Of a stretch of DNA of 64,000 nucleotides, positions 11,379 through 22,743 are shown piece by piece; position 1 is the stretch's first letter, and each line of letters begins with the position of its first letter. The stretch lies in the NCBI GenBank assembly GCA_036346375.1, contig CM070500.1:84734437-84798436 (forward strand), in the 5' to 3' direction. The stretch is from Guadua angustifolia (Eukaryota; Streptophyta; Magnoliopsida; Poales; Poaceae). The translations under genes and the position numbers were made by a program. A model generated the notes under the pieces. It did no database searches and was not told the DNA's origin. It saw nothing but the letters and a program-made list of their open reading frames with translations.

Positions 11379-14300
11379 TGTAGGGTCGAGGATGCGCCTA
11401 GAGGGGGGGTGAATAGGCGATTATAAAAATCGATCGCTCACTAATTCAATTCGCTCTAATCAACCCCTATGTCAAAACCTAATCAATTTATATATGCGGA
11501 AGCGATAAACTAGGTTTTGACAATTAAAGCCTAAATCAACTAGGCTCACTAGTGCACTAACTAATTTATGTCTCTAAACAAGAATTGCTATATTGAATAA
11601 ACAAATTACACTAAGCAATTTTAATGCATTCAAGCAATTGATAAATATTCAATAATGTAAAGTGCTTGAATATAAATGAGACAAGAGACAACCGATATTT
11701 TTCCGTGGTGTTAGGAGACTTGCTTGGTCTCCCTAGTCCACGCTTGAGGCTAGCCCACACTTGGACCGGCTCCCGCCGAGCACCGCCTCTTTCCACTAGT
11801 CGTGGTTTTTCACGCTTCTGCCAGTAGGCTCAACCCGAACCTTCACAAACTTGTCGGGCTTCTCACACCTCGAGAGCTCCGCGACGACGCCTCTGCGCCG
11901 TCTAGAGTCGGCAACCTCCAAGAGTAATAAGCCGCCTTCGCTTGAACTTCACCGGCACAACGAATCGCTCCTCGGTGATCACCAAGTGCAACACATGCAC
12001 AAGGACCTCACTCAAGTGCAACACATGCACTAGAGCTCACTCAATCACTTACTAATTGCAACACATGCAATTAGCGATCACTCTTAGCTCAAGAATCAAA
12101 AGGAGTGAAGCAACACATGCAAAATACTCCCACACACACAACCAACCTCGCCCAAGCCCCCCAGGGGTATTTATAACCCACAAAGAAAACTAGCCGTTTG
12201 GGGGTAATTTGGGCAGCAGAAAAATCGGGCCGGACCGGACCTCACCCGGTCCGACTCGATTCCACACAGGCAACGGCCGATTTCAGATCGTTGCAGCCGG
12301 CTCTCCAGCAACGCCACGGCCGGTCCGACCGCATGGCCGTCACACCGCTGTCGCCGGTCCAACCGCCCAACTAAAGTCGTGAAACCGAAAATCGCGCTCT
12401 GGAAAAATCAAGCCGCTGGGGGGGTTTGCACCGCCGCCGGATCCGACCGGACTGGGCCAGGTCGCCACCGCCGCCACGCCACCAAGACCGCCAAAGCCAG
12501 ACGCACCACGGTTGCACCAACCTGGCCGGTCGCACCGCTTTTCAACCGGTTGCACGCCTGCAAAAACCGAAAACTCCGCTTACGGAGAAAAACACAAGCC
12601 CTAAGGTCGGTCGCGACTACACTAGCGGTTGGTCGCACCACACGACAATTGGTCGCACCACTTGACGATTGGTCGCACCACTCGACAATTGGTCGCACCA
12701 CTCAAAGATTGGTCACACCACTCAACCATTGGTCACACCGCTCAACCATTGGTCACACCACACGATGGGTGGTCGCACCACACAAAACTAGATTTTCGCG
12801 CAAACTCATTTCCGACAAACTAGAAACCATTCCTTGAGCCAATAAATGATCAACACATGATCATACACACGCAAAACACATTTGCACCAATTTAGCTCAA
12901 GCTCAAAGAATTTCAACCAAATTGTAAAACGTATTTCGCAATCAACTCAAAGACTATTTGCAAAACGATAAGCAAATCACACTCGAGTTTATGAGATTAA
13001 TCCCCTAGCCATGTGAAGGTCAACACAAGACCCATTCAACTTGCCAACACCGTTGCAAGCCCCACTCACATGCTCTCGGGATCTGGACTCATAAACCTCG
13101 GTTTATTCGCACAACAAACTTGCAAATAACTCAATAAACACATTTCATGCTTGAGCACTACTCTTTGCAACACATGCAAAAGTCTAGCTCCAAGCAACAT
13201 CAATTCACGATGCATGAACTCTCTAATTGCAACACATGCAATTCTCTAGTTCCATGCAACACCAAAACCAACTCCACATCAAAACCAATCAACAGTATGA
13301 GCTCTTTACTCGCAACACATGCAAGCCTCTAGCTCCATACAAACACACAAACACTAAATCATGCTTGAGCTCTCTCCTTTTGCAACACATGCAAAACTTA
13401 GCTCCAAGCAACGCCAAGGTTTTATAAAGATTGTTTTGAACGAACCAAAAGCATGAAGCTTCAACTAATGCAACACATGCAAAAGTGAACTTCACGCAAA
13501 AAGCCAACGACTAGCTTATCCTATTTGCAACACATGCAAATCAAAGTATTATCTGAAAACCAATGCAACCAAGCATAAGTTTAACCCATTCGCAACACAT
13601 GCCAAATGGTTAACCCTCATGCAAAAACCAAATCAACTGATTTGAGCTCGAGTGAACGCGGAATGAGATCATCAACACATGATGAAGCTCAAGCTAGGGA
13701 ACGACCCCTCTTAATAGCACGGCGATAAAAACCTTAGACTCAAAGACTACAAAGTCCTTAGCCTATCTAATTATACCTTCGCCGCCGCGTGCAAACAATC
13801 CCCTTTGGGGTCTTTATGATCATCACGATGATACTCCCCCGGGATCTCTACTCGACTCCTCTTCGGGATCCATTCTTGACGCCCATCAACTCATGATGCC
13901 GTCCTTGTCCCGTTCTCATCATCTCATCCATCTTTGGACCTAACTCAATCACAACTCATACAAATAGTTAGTCCAAGATGCATGGTTGTCTCAATTATCT
14001 CTTGCACTCCATTAACACATAATGGATGCCTTTAGATCAATTGAGCACAACCTAAATCAATTGAAATGATTTAAGTATGTCTTAAGTACAATAATGCAAC
14101 TCATGCTTTATTATACTTAAGAACTATTCATTTGTCCTTGATTAATCAAGAAACACCATCAACACATGATGAAGTGTTCTCTAATGATTAACACGACAAA
14201 TGAACTCAATTTAAATTATCATTTAAATTGATTCTTCAAGTTAGAGTGTGAACTCCCCCTAAATATGTGCATCCATGTAATATATGGATTGGGAAACATG

Positions 14301-14586
14301 ATACACATTTTGTGGTTAATATAACGGGGATATTCATACTTTAACTTGACTCCAAAGTATGCAACTAATATTAAGATGAATATGCAAACATACCTCGGGT
14401 TTTCCATTTTTCAATGCGATGAGACTAATCAAAGATATTCTAAATAAACAAGTTAGTCTCGATATAAGATTTGTCATTAAGAACAATATCACATTAGGGG
14501 ATAAACTTAATATTGGATTTGTCATTAACACAAGATTAGATTTGTCATTAACACCAAAACCATAACTAATGAAGGTTGAACTTACA
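11379..14586 (-). repeat. 3' LTR of copia element C
   Basis: 3,208 bp, on + from TGTAGGGTCGAGG to GAACTTACA. It contains a run of about 20-bp units with the core TTGGTCGCACCAC at about 12620-12790 and many copies of GCAACACATGC between about 11985 and 13680. It pairs with 19581-22738. Confidence 0.93.
12610..12790. repeat. Tandem 20-bp repeat in the LTR (TTGGTCGCACCAC core)
   Basis: About eight units of about 20 bp, each with TTGGTCGCACCACTCGACAA or a close variant. The other LTR (about 20779-20935) has about seven, in a different internal order. Confidence 0.8.
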
Positions 14587-14890
14587 ATCTCCCCCTTTTT
14601 GGTGATTAATGACAAATCCAAGCTTAATAAGCACATTTGGATTAAAACTAACATATCGAGAGAATTTAAGCTAATTGAACACATATGCATATTAATTCTC
14701 CCCCTTAATCATATTAAGCTTACTTTTTAAACCAAATGATATTAAGCTTCCTAATTCTCCCCCTTTTGGCATTAAGCACCAAAAATGGAAAAACTAAAAG
14801 ATTAACTTGAAATACATTCTTCCTCTTTTTGGCAAACATTTTTTTTAAATATTCTCTCCCCCTTTTGATTGTTCAATTATTCTCCCCTTT
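14587..14890 (-). other. Polypurine tract of element C and four further copies
   Basis: On - the tract AAAAAGGGGGAGAT abuts the 3' LTR at 14586. Similar tracts (CTCCCCCTT-type on +) recur near 14696, 14755, 14857 and 14881. No coding sequence is seen here. Confidence 0.7.
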
Positions 14891-17780
14891 TGGCATTTAA
14901 CAATTTCTTTTAGGGGTCGTATCTAATGAGGGTCATACAAGAATTTAAAAGGATACTCATGACCTTGGCAAGAAATTATTTTAGATACCAAATGAAAAAG
15001 ATAAGCAATGAAATCCCAAATGAAAAGGATATTCAAGGAATAAAACAAGTTTTCATTTGAAATATGGCCTGATACCAAAAGAAGAAAAACTCGAAGAGAG
15101 ACCATATTCGGGATTTTGGATACCACTTTGAAAGAAATAAGCACTTTGCAAATATGGATACCACTTGTAAATACAAATAAGCATAAAAAGCAATGAAGGG
15201 TATCGCATACGGTTTATTTGAAACGATTCAAATAATTCACTCCTCATTTTATTAGGCTTTGCAAATTTCAATATGATTCTTTTAAAGAATCCAACACTTT
15301 GCCTAATAGGGACAAACGAGGAACCCAAAGGAAATAGATACCACTTGAGACAATAGATACCACTTGTAAAAGTTAATCTCAAGGGCTTGCTTGAAGATCC
15401 AAAAGAAATGAGCATTTGAAAATTTTAATTTGAAGAACAATGCTCAACTTGAGATTTTCCTCTCTTATGTATTTCAACACATAAAGAGTCTCACACAGAG
15501 AATTCTTAAGCGGTTGAACTTACAATTTCAGCTTGCGAAGAAAAATCTTAATCAAGAATGTGGGTATCGCAATAATGCTACAAAGAGGTAATGAAATACC
15601 ACTTGTAGGAAATAAATGAATTCAATGATACCACTTAAAAAGGAATCCAAATACTCAAGGATATCACTAGAAGAAATGATCAATAAGAACCATGATACCA
15701 CTTGGAGAAAAGAATCTCAATTATACCACTTGTAAGCATATAGATGAATAAATGCTCAATTGATACCACTTAGGATCAAATCACAAAGATTGATACCACT
15801 TAAAAAGAATAATCGATAACATCGATGGGTATCAGAGCAATATTCTCAGAGCAATATACTCACGGGTATCAAAAACTCAAGATAGTTCAATAAAATCACA
15901 AAGATTTAGTATCAGAGCAAAATAAAGACATGATATCACTTGGAAGCATTTCAATGCCCAAAACTTGATATGAATAACTCCCCAAGATATTCAACAAGTG
16001 AATTATGGAGTTATTTACATTTGAATTGTACAAGTTTTGTCTTTTCAAAAGATCAAGTGAAAATCACGCTTTAAGTCAATTAAGGTGCTCAAACTGATAC
16101 CACTTTGAAAATGCGATCAAATAATTTGTAAAGCTTTTCAAATTTTGCACAAATGAACTTTGGGATCACAAGAAACTTTTCCAAAAAGAATTTTTGAAAA
16201 AGGAATTACCAATCAAATAGATATCCCAAAGCAAGCCTCGAGAAAATTCTGAAAAATCAGAACTCATCATGCCATGGCCGGTCTGACCGCCTGGGGTCCG
16301 GTCCAACCGGCCCTAAGGGCGGTCCAACATAAGAGGGGTCGGTCCAACCGCCTCAACAGATCGAAACCCGACTTTTTGCAAATTTTGGCAAAAACGATTC
16401 AAACGAAGTCCAGAAAACTTGAAATTTTGCAGAGATGAACTTTGGACTAATTAGAAGGTTATGCAAAAAGAATTTTCTTAAAATCAATTTTATTTTGAAA
16501 GATATGGCAATTTGCGCTTTGAGGTATAAAAGGAAATTGATTTTCACAAAACGCCTCAAAATGCAATTCAATTTGGATTTCATGCAATTTTGATTTTCAT
16601 GGCTTAGATTGCTGTATCAAGATTGTTTCTAGCTAAGATTTATAATGAAATCCAACTTGAATGCTATGATTTTGGCATATTGCTAGAATAGGCTATTTTG
16701 ATTGAAATGAAATCGCTTTTGAGCCAAATTCGATTTCAACATATAGGTTTTCATTTTGAAAGCTTGTAAAATATTTGAAATACTTAATAGAATACTTTTA
16801 CAAAGCTTTTTACAAATTTGGGCCTTTTAGAAATGAATTTTGACTTTTGACCTAAATAGTCCAATTAAGAAGCAATAAGAGAACAAGTCAAAATCAATTA
16901 ACACAAAGATTCAAATTTAGCATGGGGTAAGATATATGGATTTGAATTATGTGTATGAGTCTTAAAATACCATTTTGAATTACAATTCTACACAAGAATT
17001 GATCCAAATGGAGAAACTCACAAAGTGCAATAGTATGACCATTACGGGTCAAGTATAGTTTTCCGGCGAGTTTCAAAATCAAATATCTTTTGACAAGTTG
17101 GTCTTTTGAAAATCTTTTGAACACGAAAATTATTAAGAATGACCAACTCTAGGATTTTCATTTTGGAATTACCTTCAAAATCTTTTTACATTTAATTCTA
17201 TGAAAATTATAAGTTTAAATCCAAAACAAGATACTAGTAACTAGATTTTGGAGTTAAAACTCATTTTCTTTTCAAAATAGATTTTTGTGAAACCAAAACC
17301 TTTGAAAAACATTTCGAAAACATTTGTATACATTTTTCAATTAGTTTTTCACAAGATTAGTAGTAGTATACAAAATTTTGACTTTTGGCTAAATGGTTGA
17401 TTTTGAAAATATATATTTATGCACTTATTATTAATATGGGCACACGAGGGGATGTGGTACACATGAATATGAATTAACACTCCCCTCAATGTGCCACTAT
17501 TAAACTTGCTCAAGATTGCAATAAGAGAATAGATAAGAGGCGAGAGCAAGTGTCCATACCAAGCAATCTAAATTGATTCTAGCATGAATATTACAATATA
17601 ACCTACACAAGGCTATAAAACATAACAAGAATCAATTTAAATGCTTGTTACCGAGATGGCATTGGCTTATGATGGACATGATTGTCTTCATGCTTGACAC
17701 CACTTGTAGATCGAATGTAATCCTTCTCCTCTTGATGTGCAAGCGTCCAAACCATCTCTTTATTGCCTAAAATTCTTTTA
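14890..17780 (-). other. Non-coding, AT-rich internal region of element C
   Basis: About 2.9 kb where pol would be expected. I find no RT, integrase or protease motif in any frame. Part of it is a run of PBS-like motifs (15119-16106). The rest is A/T-rich with no recognised feature, apart from a GC-richer stretch near 16260-16360 that resembles the GTCCGGTC-type sequence of the LTR. Confidence 0.6.
15119..16106 (-). repeat. Array of PBS-like motifs inside element C
   Basis: ATACCACTT (AAGTGGTAT on -) occurs eleven times here, often as GATACCACTTG, along with near variants (GATATCACTTGG) and two GTATCAGAGC. These are the core of the element's own primer binding site AGTGGTATCAGAGCCA at 19565-19580. 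Spacing is irregular (17 to about 300 bp). Confidence 0.75.
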
Positions 17781-19442
17781 GGCGGTTTTTGGTACCCAAT
17801 CCTTGTTGGGTCCGACAATGTTAGTCACAATTGATTTAGGAACCCAAATGGTCCTAATTTTAGCATTTTTGACAAGACTAACATGACTAGGAATAGTTTT
17901 GCGAGAATTATTCCTCCTAGGCAAAGTATTTGTATTTTTATGGAAGGGCATAGGAGGACAATGATATTTTGCAAAACCATTTCTAGTTTAATCCTTTCTA
18001 AACATATGATAATTAGAATTATGAAATGACTTAGAGGATCTAACATTTCTAGTAAATGTTTTGCTATAGATATTTTTCCTAAGCATATGATTTTCATGAT
18101 TTTGCATAGTCTTAGGAAACTTAGCATGTTGAGCAAACACATTTCTAGAATTGTTCTTCCTATGCAAATGAATATCATTTTTAGCCGGCATAGGGGATTT
18201 GACAAGCTTGGCAAACACATTGACATTCTTGTCCTTCCTAAGCAAATAATTTTCATTAATGAGAATAGGCTTAGGAGTTATACCTTTGGGACAATCCTTA
18301 CCGAAATGTCCCTTTTCCCGTCAATTGAAGCATGTCACGCTATTTGGCCCTCTCTTGACCGGTTTGACTTGCTCCTTGCCGGCTTGCCTCATAGTTGATG
18401 CTTGTGGCTTGACATCCACTTGATTAGGGCACACGGAGGCGAGGTGGCCCTTCTTGTTGCAAGCAAAACACTTGATAGTCTTCGAGTGTCGTGCGTTGTG
18501 TCTTGTCTTGCTATTCTCCATCTTGGAGTTGTACCCGAGTCCTCGCTTGTCTTGAGGTGCCCTTGGCTTGCTCAAGATTTCGTCGAGGAGGGCTTTTCCT
18601 TTTACGCACCTCTTCAAGTCATTTTCCAACTTAATGACTTGGGCCTTGAGCTCATTATTTTCCTCTACAAGATTAGCATCTAAACACATAGAGGAACTCG
18701 AAGCAAATTTATTAGAGCAACAAGGTAATTCAATTAAATCATTGCAAGAGACGGACATATCAATTTTTGATGAAATATTAGAATTTACATTTAAGCATGG
18801 CATTTCATCAATTAAATCACATGATGTTCCTATATCCACCTTAGCCTTATAAATTTCTTTAAGAAGGAGTGATTCATGATTTTCTTTAAGCAAATTATAA
18901 TCACTTTGAAGTGATTCATGTTCATGCTTTAGAATCTTATATTTTGTTTTCTCCTTCCCAAGATAATTATTTAGCTCCTCTAACATATCCATTAAATCAT
19001 TATAAGAGGGCTCATCATCGTTTTCATCATCACTTACCTCATTTATACCTTTTGCCATGAAGCAACGAATTTTTGATATAAGTGAAGATTCGTTGTCGCT
19101 TGAGGCGGAGGTTGAGGTTGATGGTAATGCCGGTTCTTCACTTGATGAAGAGGTTGAAGAATCGTCAACCGACATTTCCTCAATGCAATCCTCACTTGTT
19201 GATGTGGATGATTCAAATAATTCTTGAAGCTTGATCCACATAGCATGAGCGCTCGGGAGGTTGCATATGAGATTGAAAATTTCTACGCTCACAACGCTAA
19301 ATAAAACATTAGTAGCTTGAGCGTCGAGATGTAGACATTTCTCCTCTCCTTTAGTTGGAGCAATATCATTTATCGGAGAAGAAATACCGACATCTACGAT
19401 CCACCATATTTGGGGGCTCATGGATTTAAAATGATTAATCAT
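17780..19442 (-). CDS. Element C gag-like polyprotein
   Basis: The open frame from the ATG at 19442 runs 373 codons to a stop at 18321-18323. Homologous gag sequence continues to about 17780 in the same and shifted frames. Features in order: UBN2/copia gag N-terminal part (FNLICNLPSAHAMWIKLQEL), a Ser-rich acidic linker, a long coiled coil (EELNNYLGKEKTKYKILKHE), and the zinc knuckle CFACNKKGHLASVC. A second knuckle-like part follows the stop, then the GPNKDWVPK end motif. It would form the particle shell and bind RNA. The stop and later frame loss suggest it no longer makes the full protein. Confidence 0.8.
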
Positions 19443-19564
19443 AAATATTTTTCATGAAGCATAATTAGAGCCATTAAGTATATGTGGATCGTGAGAGTGC
19501 ACTAGACCACTAGGCGCCATCCTTTTTACTCTCTAGACGGTTAAGCCTAAAATGAGAGTGACCG

Positions 19565-19580
19565 TGGCTCTGATACCACT
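19565..19580 (-). other. Primer binding site of element C (initiator tRNA-Met type)
   Basis: Read on -, AGTGGTATCAGAGCCA follows the 5' LTR end CGACCCTACA directly. It is complementary to the 3' end of plant initiator tRNA-Met and is typical of copia elements. Confidence 0.9.
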
Positions 19581-22500
19581 TGTAGGGTCGAGGATGCGCC
19601 TAGAGGGGGTGAATAGGCGATTATAAAATCGATCGCTCACTAATTCAATTCGCTCTAATCAACCCCTATGTCAAAACCTAATCAATTTATATATGCGAAG
19701 CGATAAACTAGGTTTTGACAATTAAAGCCTAAATCAACTAGGCTCACTAGTGCACTAACTAATTTATGTCTCTAAACAAGAATTGCTATATTGAATAAAC
19801 AAATTACACTAAGCAATTTTAATGCATTCAAGCAATTGATAAATATTCAATAATGTAAAGTGCTTGAATATAAATGAGACAAGAGACAACCGATATTTTT
19901 CCGTGGTGTTAGGAGACTTGCTTGTCTCCCTAGTCCACGCTTGAGGCTAGCCCACACTTGGACCGGCTCCCGCTCGAGCACCGCCTCTTTCCACTAGTCG
20001 TGGTTTTCACGCTATGCGTAGGCTCAACCCGAACCTTCACAAACTTGCGGGGCTTCTCACACCTCGAGAGCTCCAAGACGACGCCCTCGCCGTCTAGGTC
20101 GGCAACCTCCAAGAGTAATAAGCCGCTCCTTCGCTTGAACTTCACCGGGCACAACGAATGCGCTCCTCGGTGATCACCAAGTGCAACACATGCACAAGGA
20201 CCACACTCAAGTGCAACACATGCACTAGAGCTCACTCAATCACTTACTAATTGCAACACATGCAATTAGCGATCACTCTTAGCTCAAGAATCAAAAGGAG
20301 TGAAGCAACACATGCAAAATACTCCCACACACAGCCAACCCCCTGCCCAAGCCCCCCAAGGGGGTATTTATAGCCCCCACAAAGAAAACTAGCCGTTTGG
20401 GGGTAATTTGGTAAACAGAAAATCCCGGTCCGACCGACCTCACCCGGTCCGACCGACCCTCACAGGCAGCAGTCGGATTTTCGATCACAGACGGCCGGTC
20501 CGCCGCCATCCGGCCGGTCGACCGCATGGCCGGTCACACCGCTTGTCGCCCGGTCCAACCGCCAACTAAAGTCGTGAGAACCAAAATCGCGCTCTGGAAA
20601 AATCAAGCCGCTGAGGGGTTACCTGCTTACCGCGGGTCCGACCGGACTGGGCGTCGCGCACGCCACCGCAACCAAGACCGCGAGCCAGACGCACTGCCGG
20701 TTGCACCAACCTGGCGGTCGCCGCCCGGCAAAAACCGAAAACTCAGCCGTTCTGGAGAAAAAACACCGAAGCCCTAAGGTCGGTCGCACCACACAACGGT
20801 TGGTCGCACCACTTGACGATTGGTCGCACCACTCGACAATTGGTCGCACCACTTGACGATAGATTGGTCACACCACTCAAAGGTTGGTCACACCGCTCAA
20901 CCATTGGTCACACCACACGATGGGTGGTCGCACCACACAAAACTAGATTTTCGCGCAAACTCATTTCCGACAAACTAGAAACCATTCCTTGAGCCAATAA
21001 ATGATCAACACATGATCATACACACGTGCAAAACACATTTGCACCAATTTAGCTCAAGCTCAAAGAATTTCAACCAAATTGTAAAAACGCATTTCGCAAT
21101 CAACTCAAAGACTATTTGCAAAACGTATTAAGCAAATCAAACTCGAGTTTATGAGATTAATCCCCCTAGCCATGTGAAGGTCAACACAAGACCCGGTCAA
21201 CTTGCCAACACCCGTTGCAAGCCCCACTCACATGCTCTCGGGATACCGGACTCATAAACCTCAGTTTATTCGCACAACAAACTTGCAAATAACTCAATAA
21301 ACACATTTCATGCTTGAGCACTACTCTTTGCAACACATGCAAAAGTCTAGCTCCAAGCAACATCAATTCACGGTGCATGAACTCTCTAATTGCAACACAT
21401 GCAATTCTCTAGTTCCATGCAACACCAAAACCAACTCCACATCAAAACCGAATCAACCGTATGAGCTCTTTACTCGCAACACATGCAAGCCTCTAGCTCC
21501 ATACAAACACACAAACACTAAATCATGCTTGAGCTCTCTCCTTTTGCAACACATGCAAAACTTAGCTCCAAGCAACGCCAAGGTTTTATAAAGATTGTTT
21601 TGAACGAAACCAAAAGCATGAAGCTTCAACTAATGCAACACATGCAAAAGTGAACTTCACGCAAAAGCCAACGCACTAGCTTATCCTATTTGCAACACAT
21701 GCAAATCAAAGTATTATGCGAAAACCAAATGCAACCAAGCATAAGTTTAACCCATTCGCAACACATGCCAAATGGTTAACCCTCATGCAAAAACCAAATC
21801 AACTGATTTGAGCTCGAGTGAACGCGAATGAGATCATCAACACATGATGAAGCTCAAGCTAGGAACGACCCTCTTAATAGCACGGCGATAAAACCTTAGA
21901 CTCAAAGACTACAAAGTCCTTAGCCTATCTAATTATACCTTCGCCACGTGGCAAACAATCCCTTTGGGGTCTTTATGATCATCACGATGATACTCCCCGG
22001 ATCTCTACTCGACTCCTCTTGGGATCCATTCTTGGCGCCCATCAACTCATGATGCCGTCCTTGTCTCGTTCTCATCATCTCATCCATCTTTGGACCTAAC
22101 TCAATCACAACTCATACAAATAGTTAGTCCAAGATGCATGGTTGTCTCAATTATCTCTTGCACTCCATTAACACATAATGGATGCCTTTAGATCAATTGA
22201 GCACAACCTAAATCAATTGAAATGATTTAAGTATGTCTTAAGTACAATAATGCAACTCATGCTTTATTATATTTAAGAACTATTCATTTGTCCTTGATTA
22301 ATCAAGAAACACCATCAACACATGATGAAGTGTTCTCTAATGATTAACACGACAAATGAACTCAATTAAATTATCATTTAAATTGATTCTTCAAGTTAGA
22401 GTGTGAACTCCCCTAAATATGTGCATCCATGTAATATATGGATTGGGAAACATGATACACATTTTGTGGTTAATATAACGGGATATTCATACTTTAACTT

Positions 22501-22738
22501 GACTCCAAAGTATGCAACTAATATTAAGATGAATATGCAAACATACCTCGGGTTTTCCATTTTTCAATGCGATGAGACTAATCAAAGATATTCTAAATAA
22601 ACAATTTAGTCTCGATATAAGATTTGTCATTAAGAACAATATCGCATTAGGGATAAACTTAATATTGGATTTGTCATTAACACAAGATTAGATTTGTCAT
22701 TAACACCAAAACCATAACTAATGAAGGTTGAACTTACA
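19581..22738 (-). repeat. 5' LTR of copia element C
   Basis: 3,158 bp with the same ends and internal repeats as 11379-14586, but many small indels and a changed copy number of the 20-bp repeat near 20779-20935. The target duplication CCTGC follows at 22739-22743. Confidence 0.93.
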
Positions 22739-22743
22739 CCTGC

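Larger units (their letters stand above)
11379..22738 (-). mobile_element. Ty1/copia element C, SIRE/Maximus-like, gag only, with 3.2-kb LTRs
   Basis: LTRs at 19581-22738 (5' in sense) and 11379-14586 (3'), a CCTGC duplication, a tRNA-iMet type primer site next to the 5' LTR, and a gag gene on -. The internal region is only about 5 kb. Gag occupies its first quarter, and no protease, integrase, RT or RNase H remains in the rest, so it must depend on a partner element. The very long LTRs and the gag C terminus (motif GPNKDWVPK) fit the SIRE/Maximus lineage. It is inserted in the integrase region of element A. Confidence 0.92.

Noticed and set aside
12610..13680. Regular short repeats that could suggest a CRISPR-like array
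   Set aside because: The sequence is eukaryotic, the repeats lie in an LTR, the spacers are not uniform in length, and there are no cas genes.
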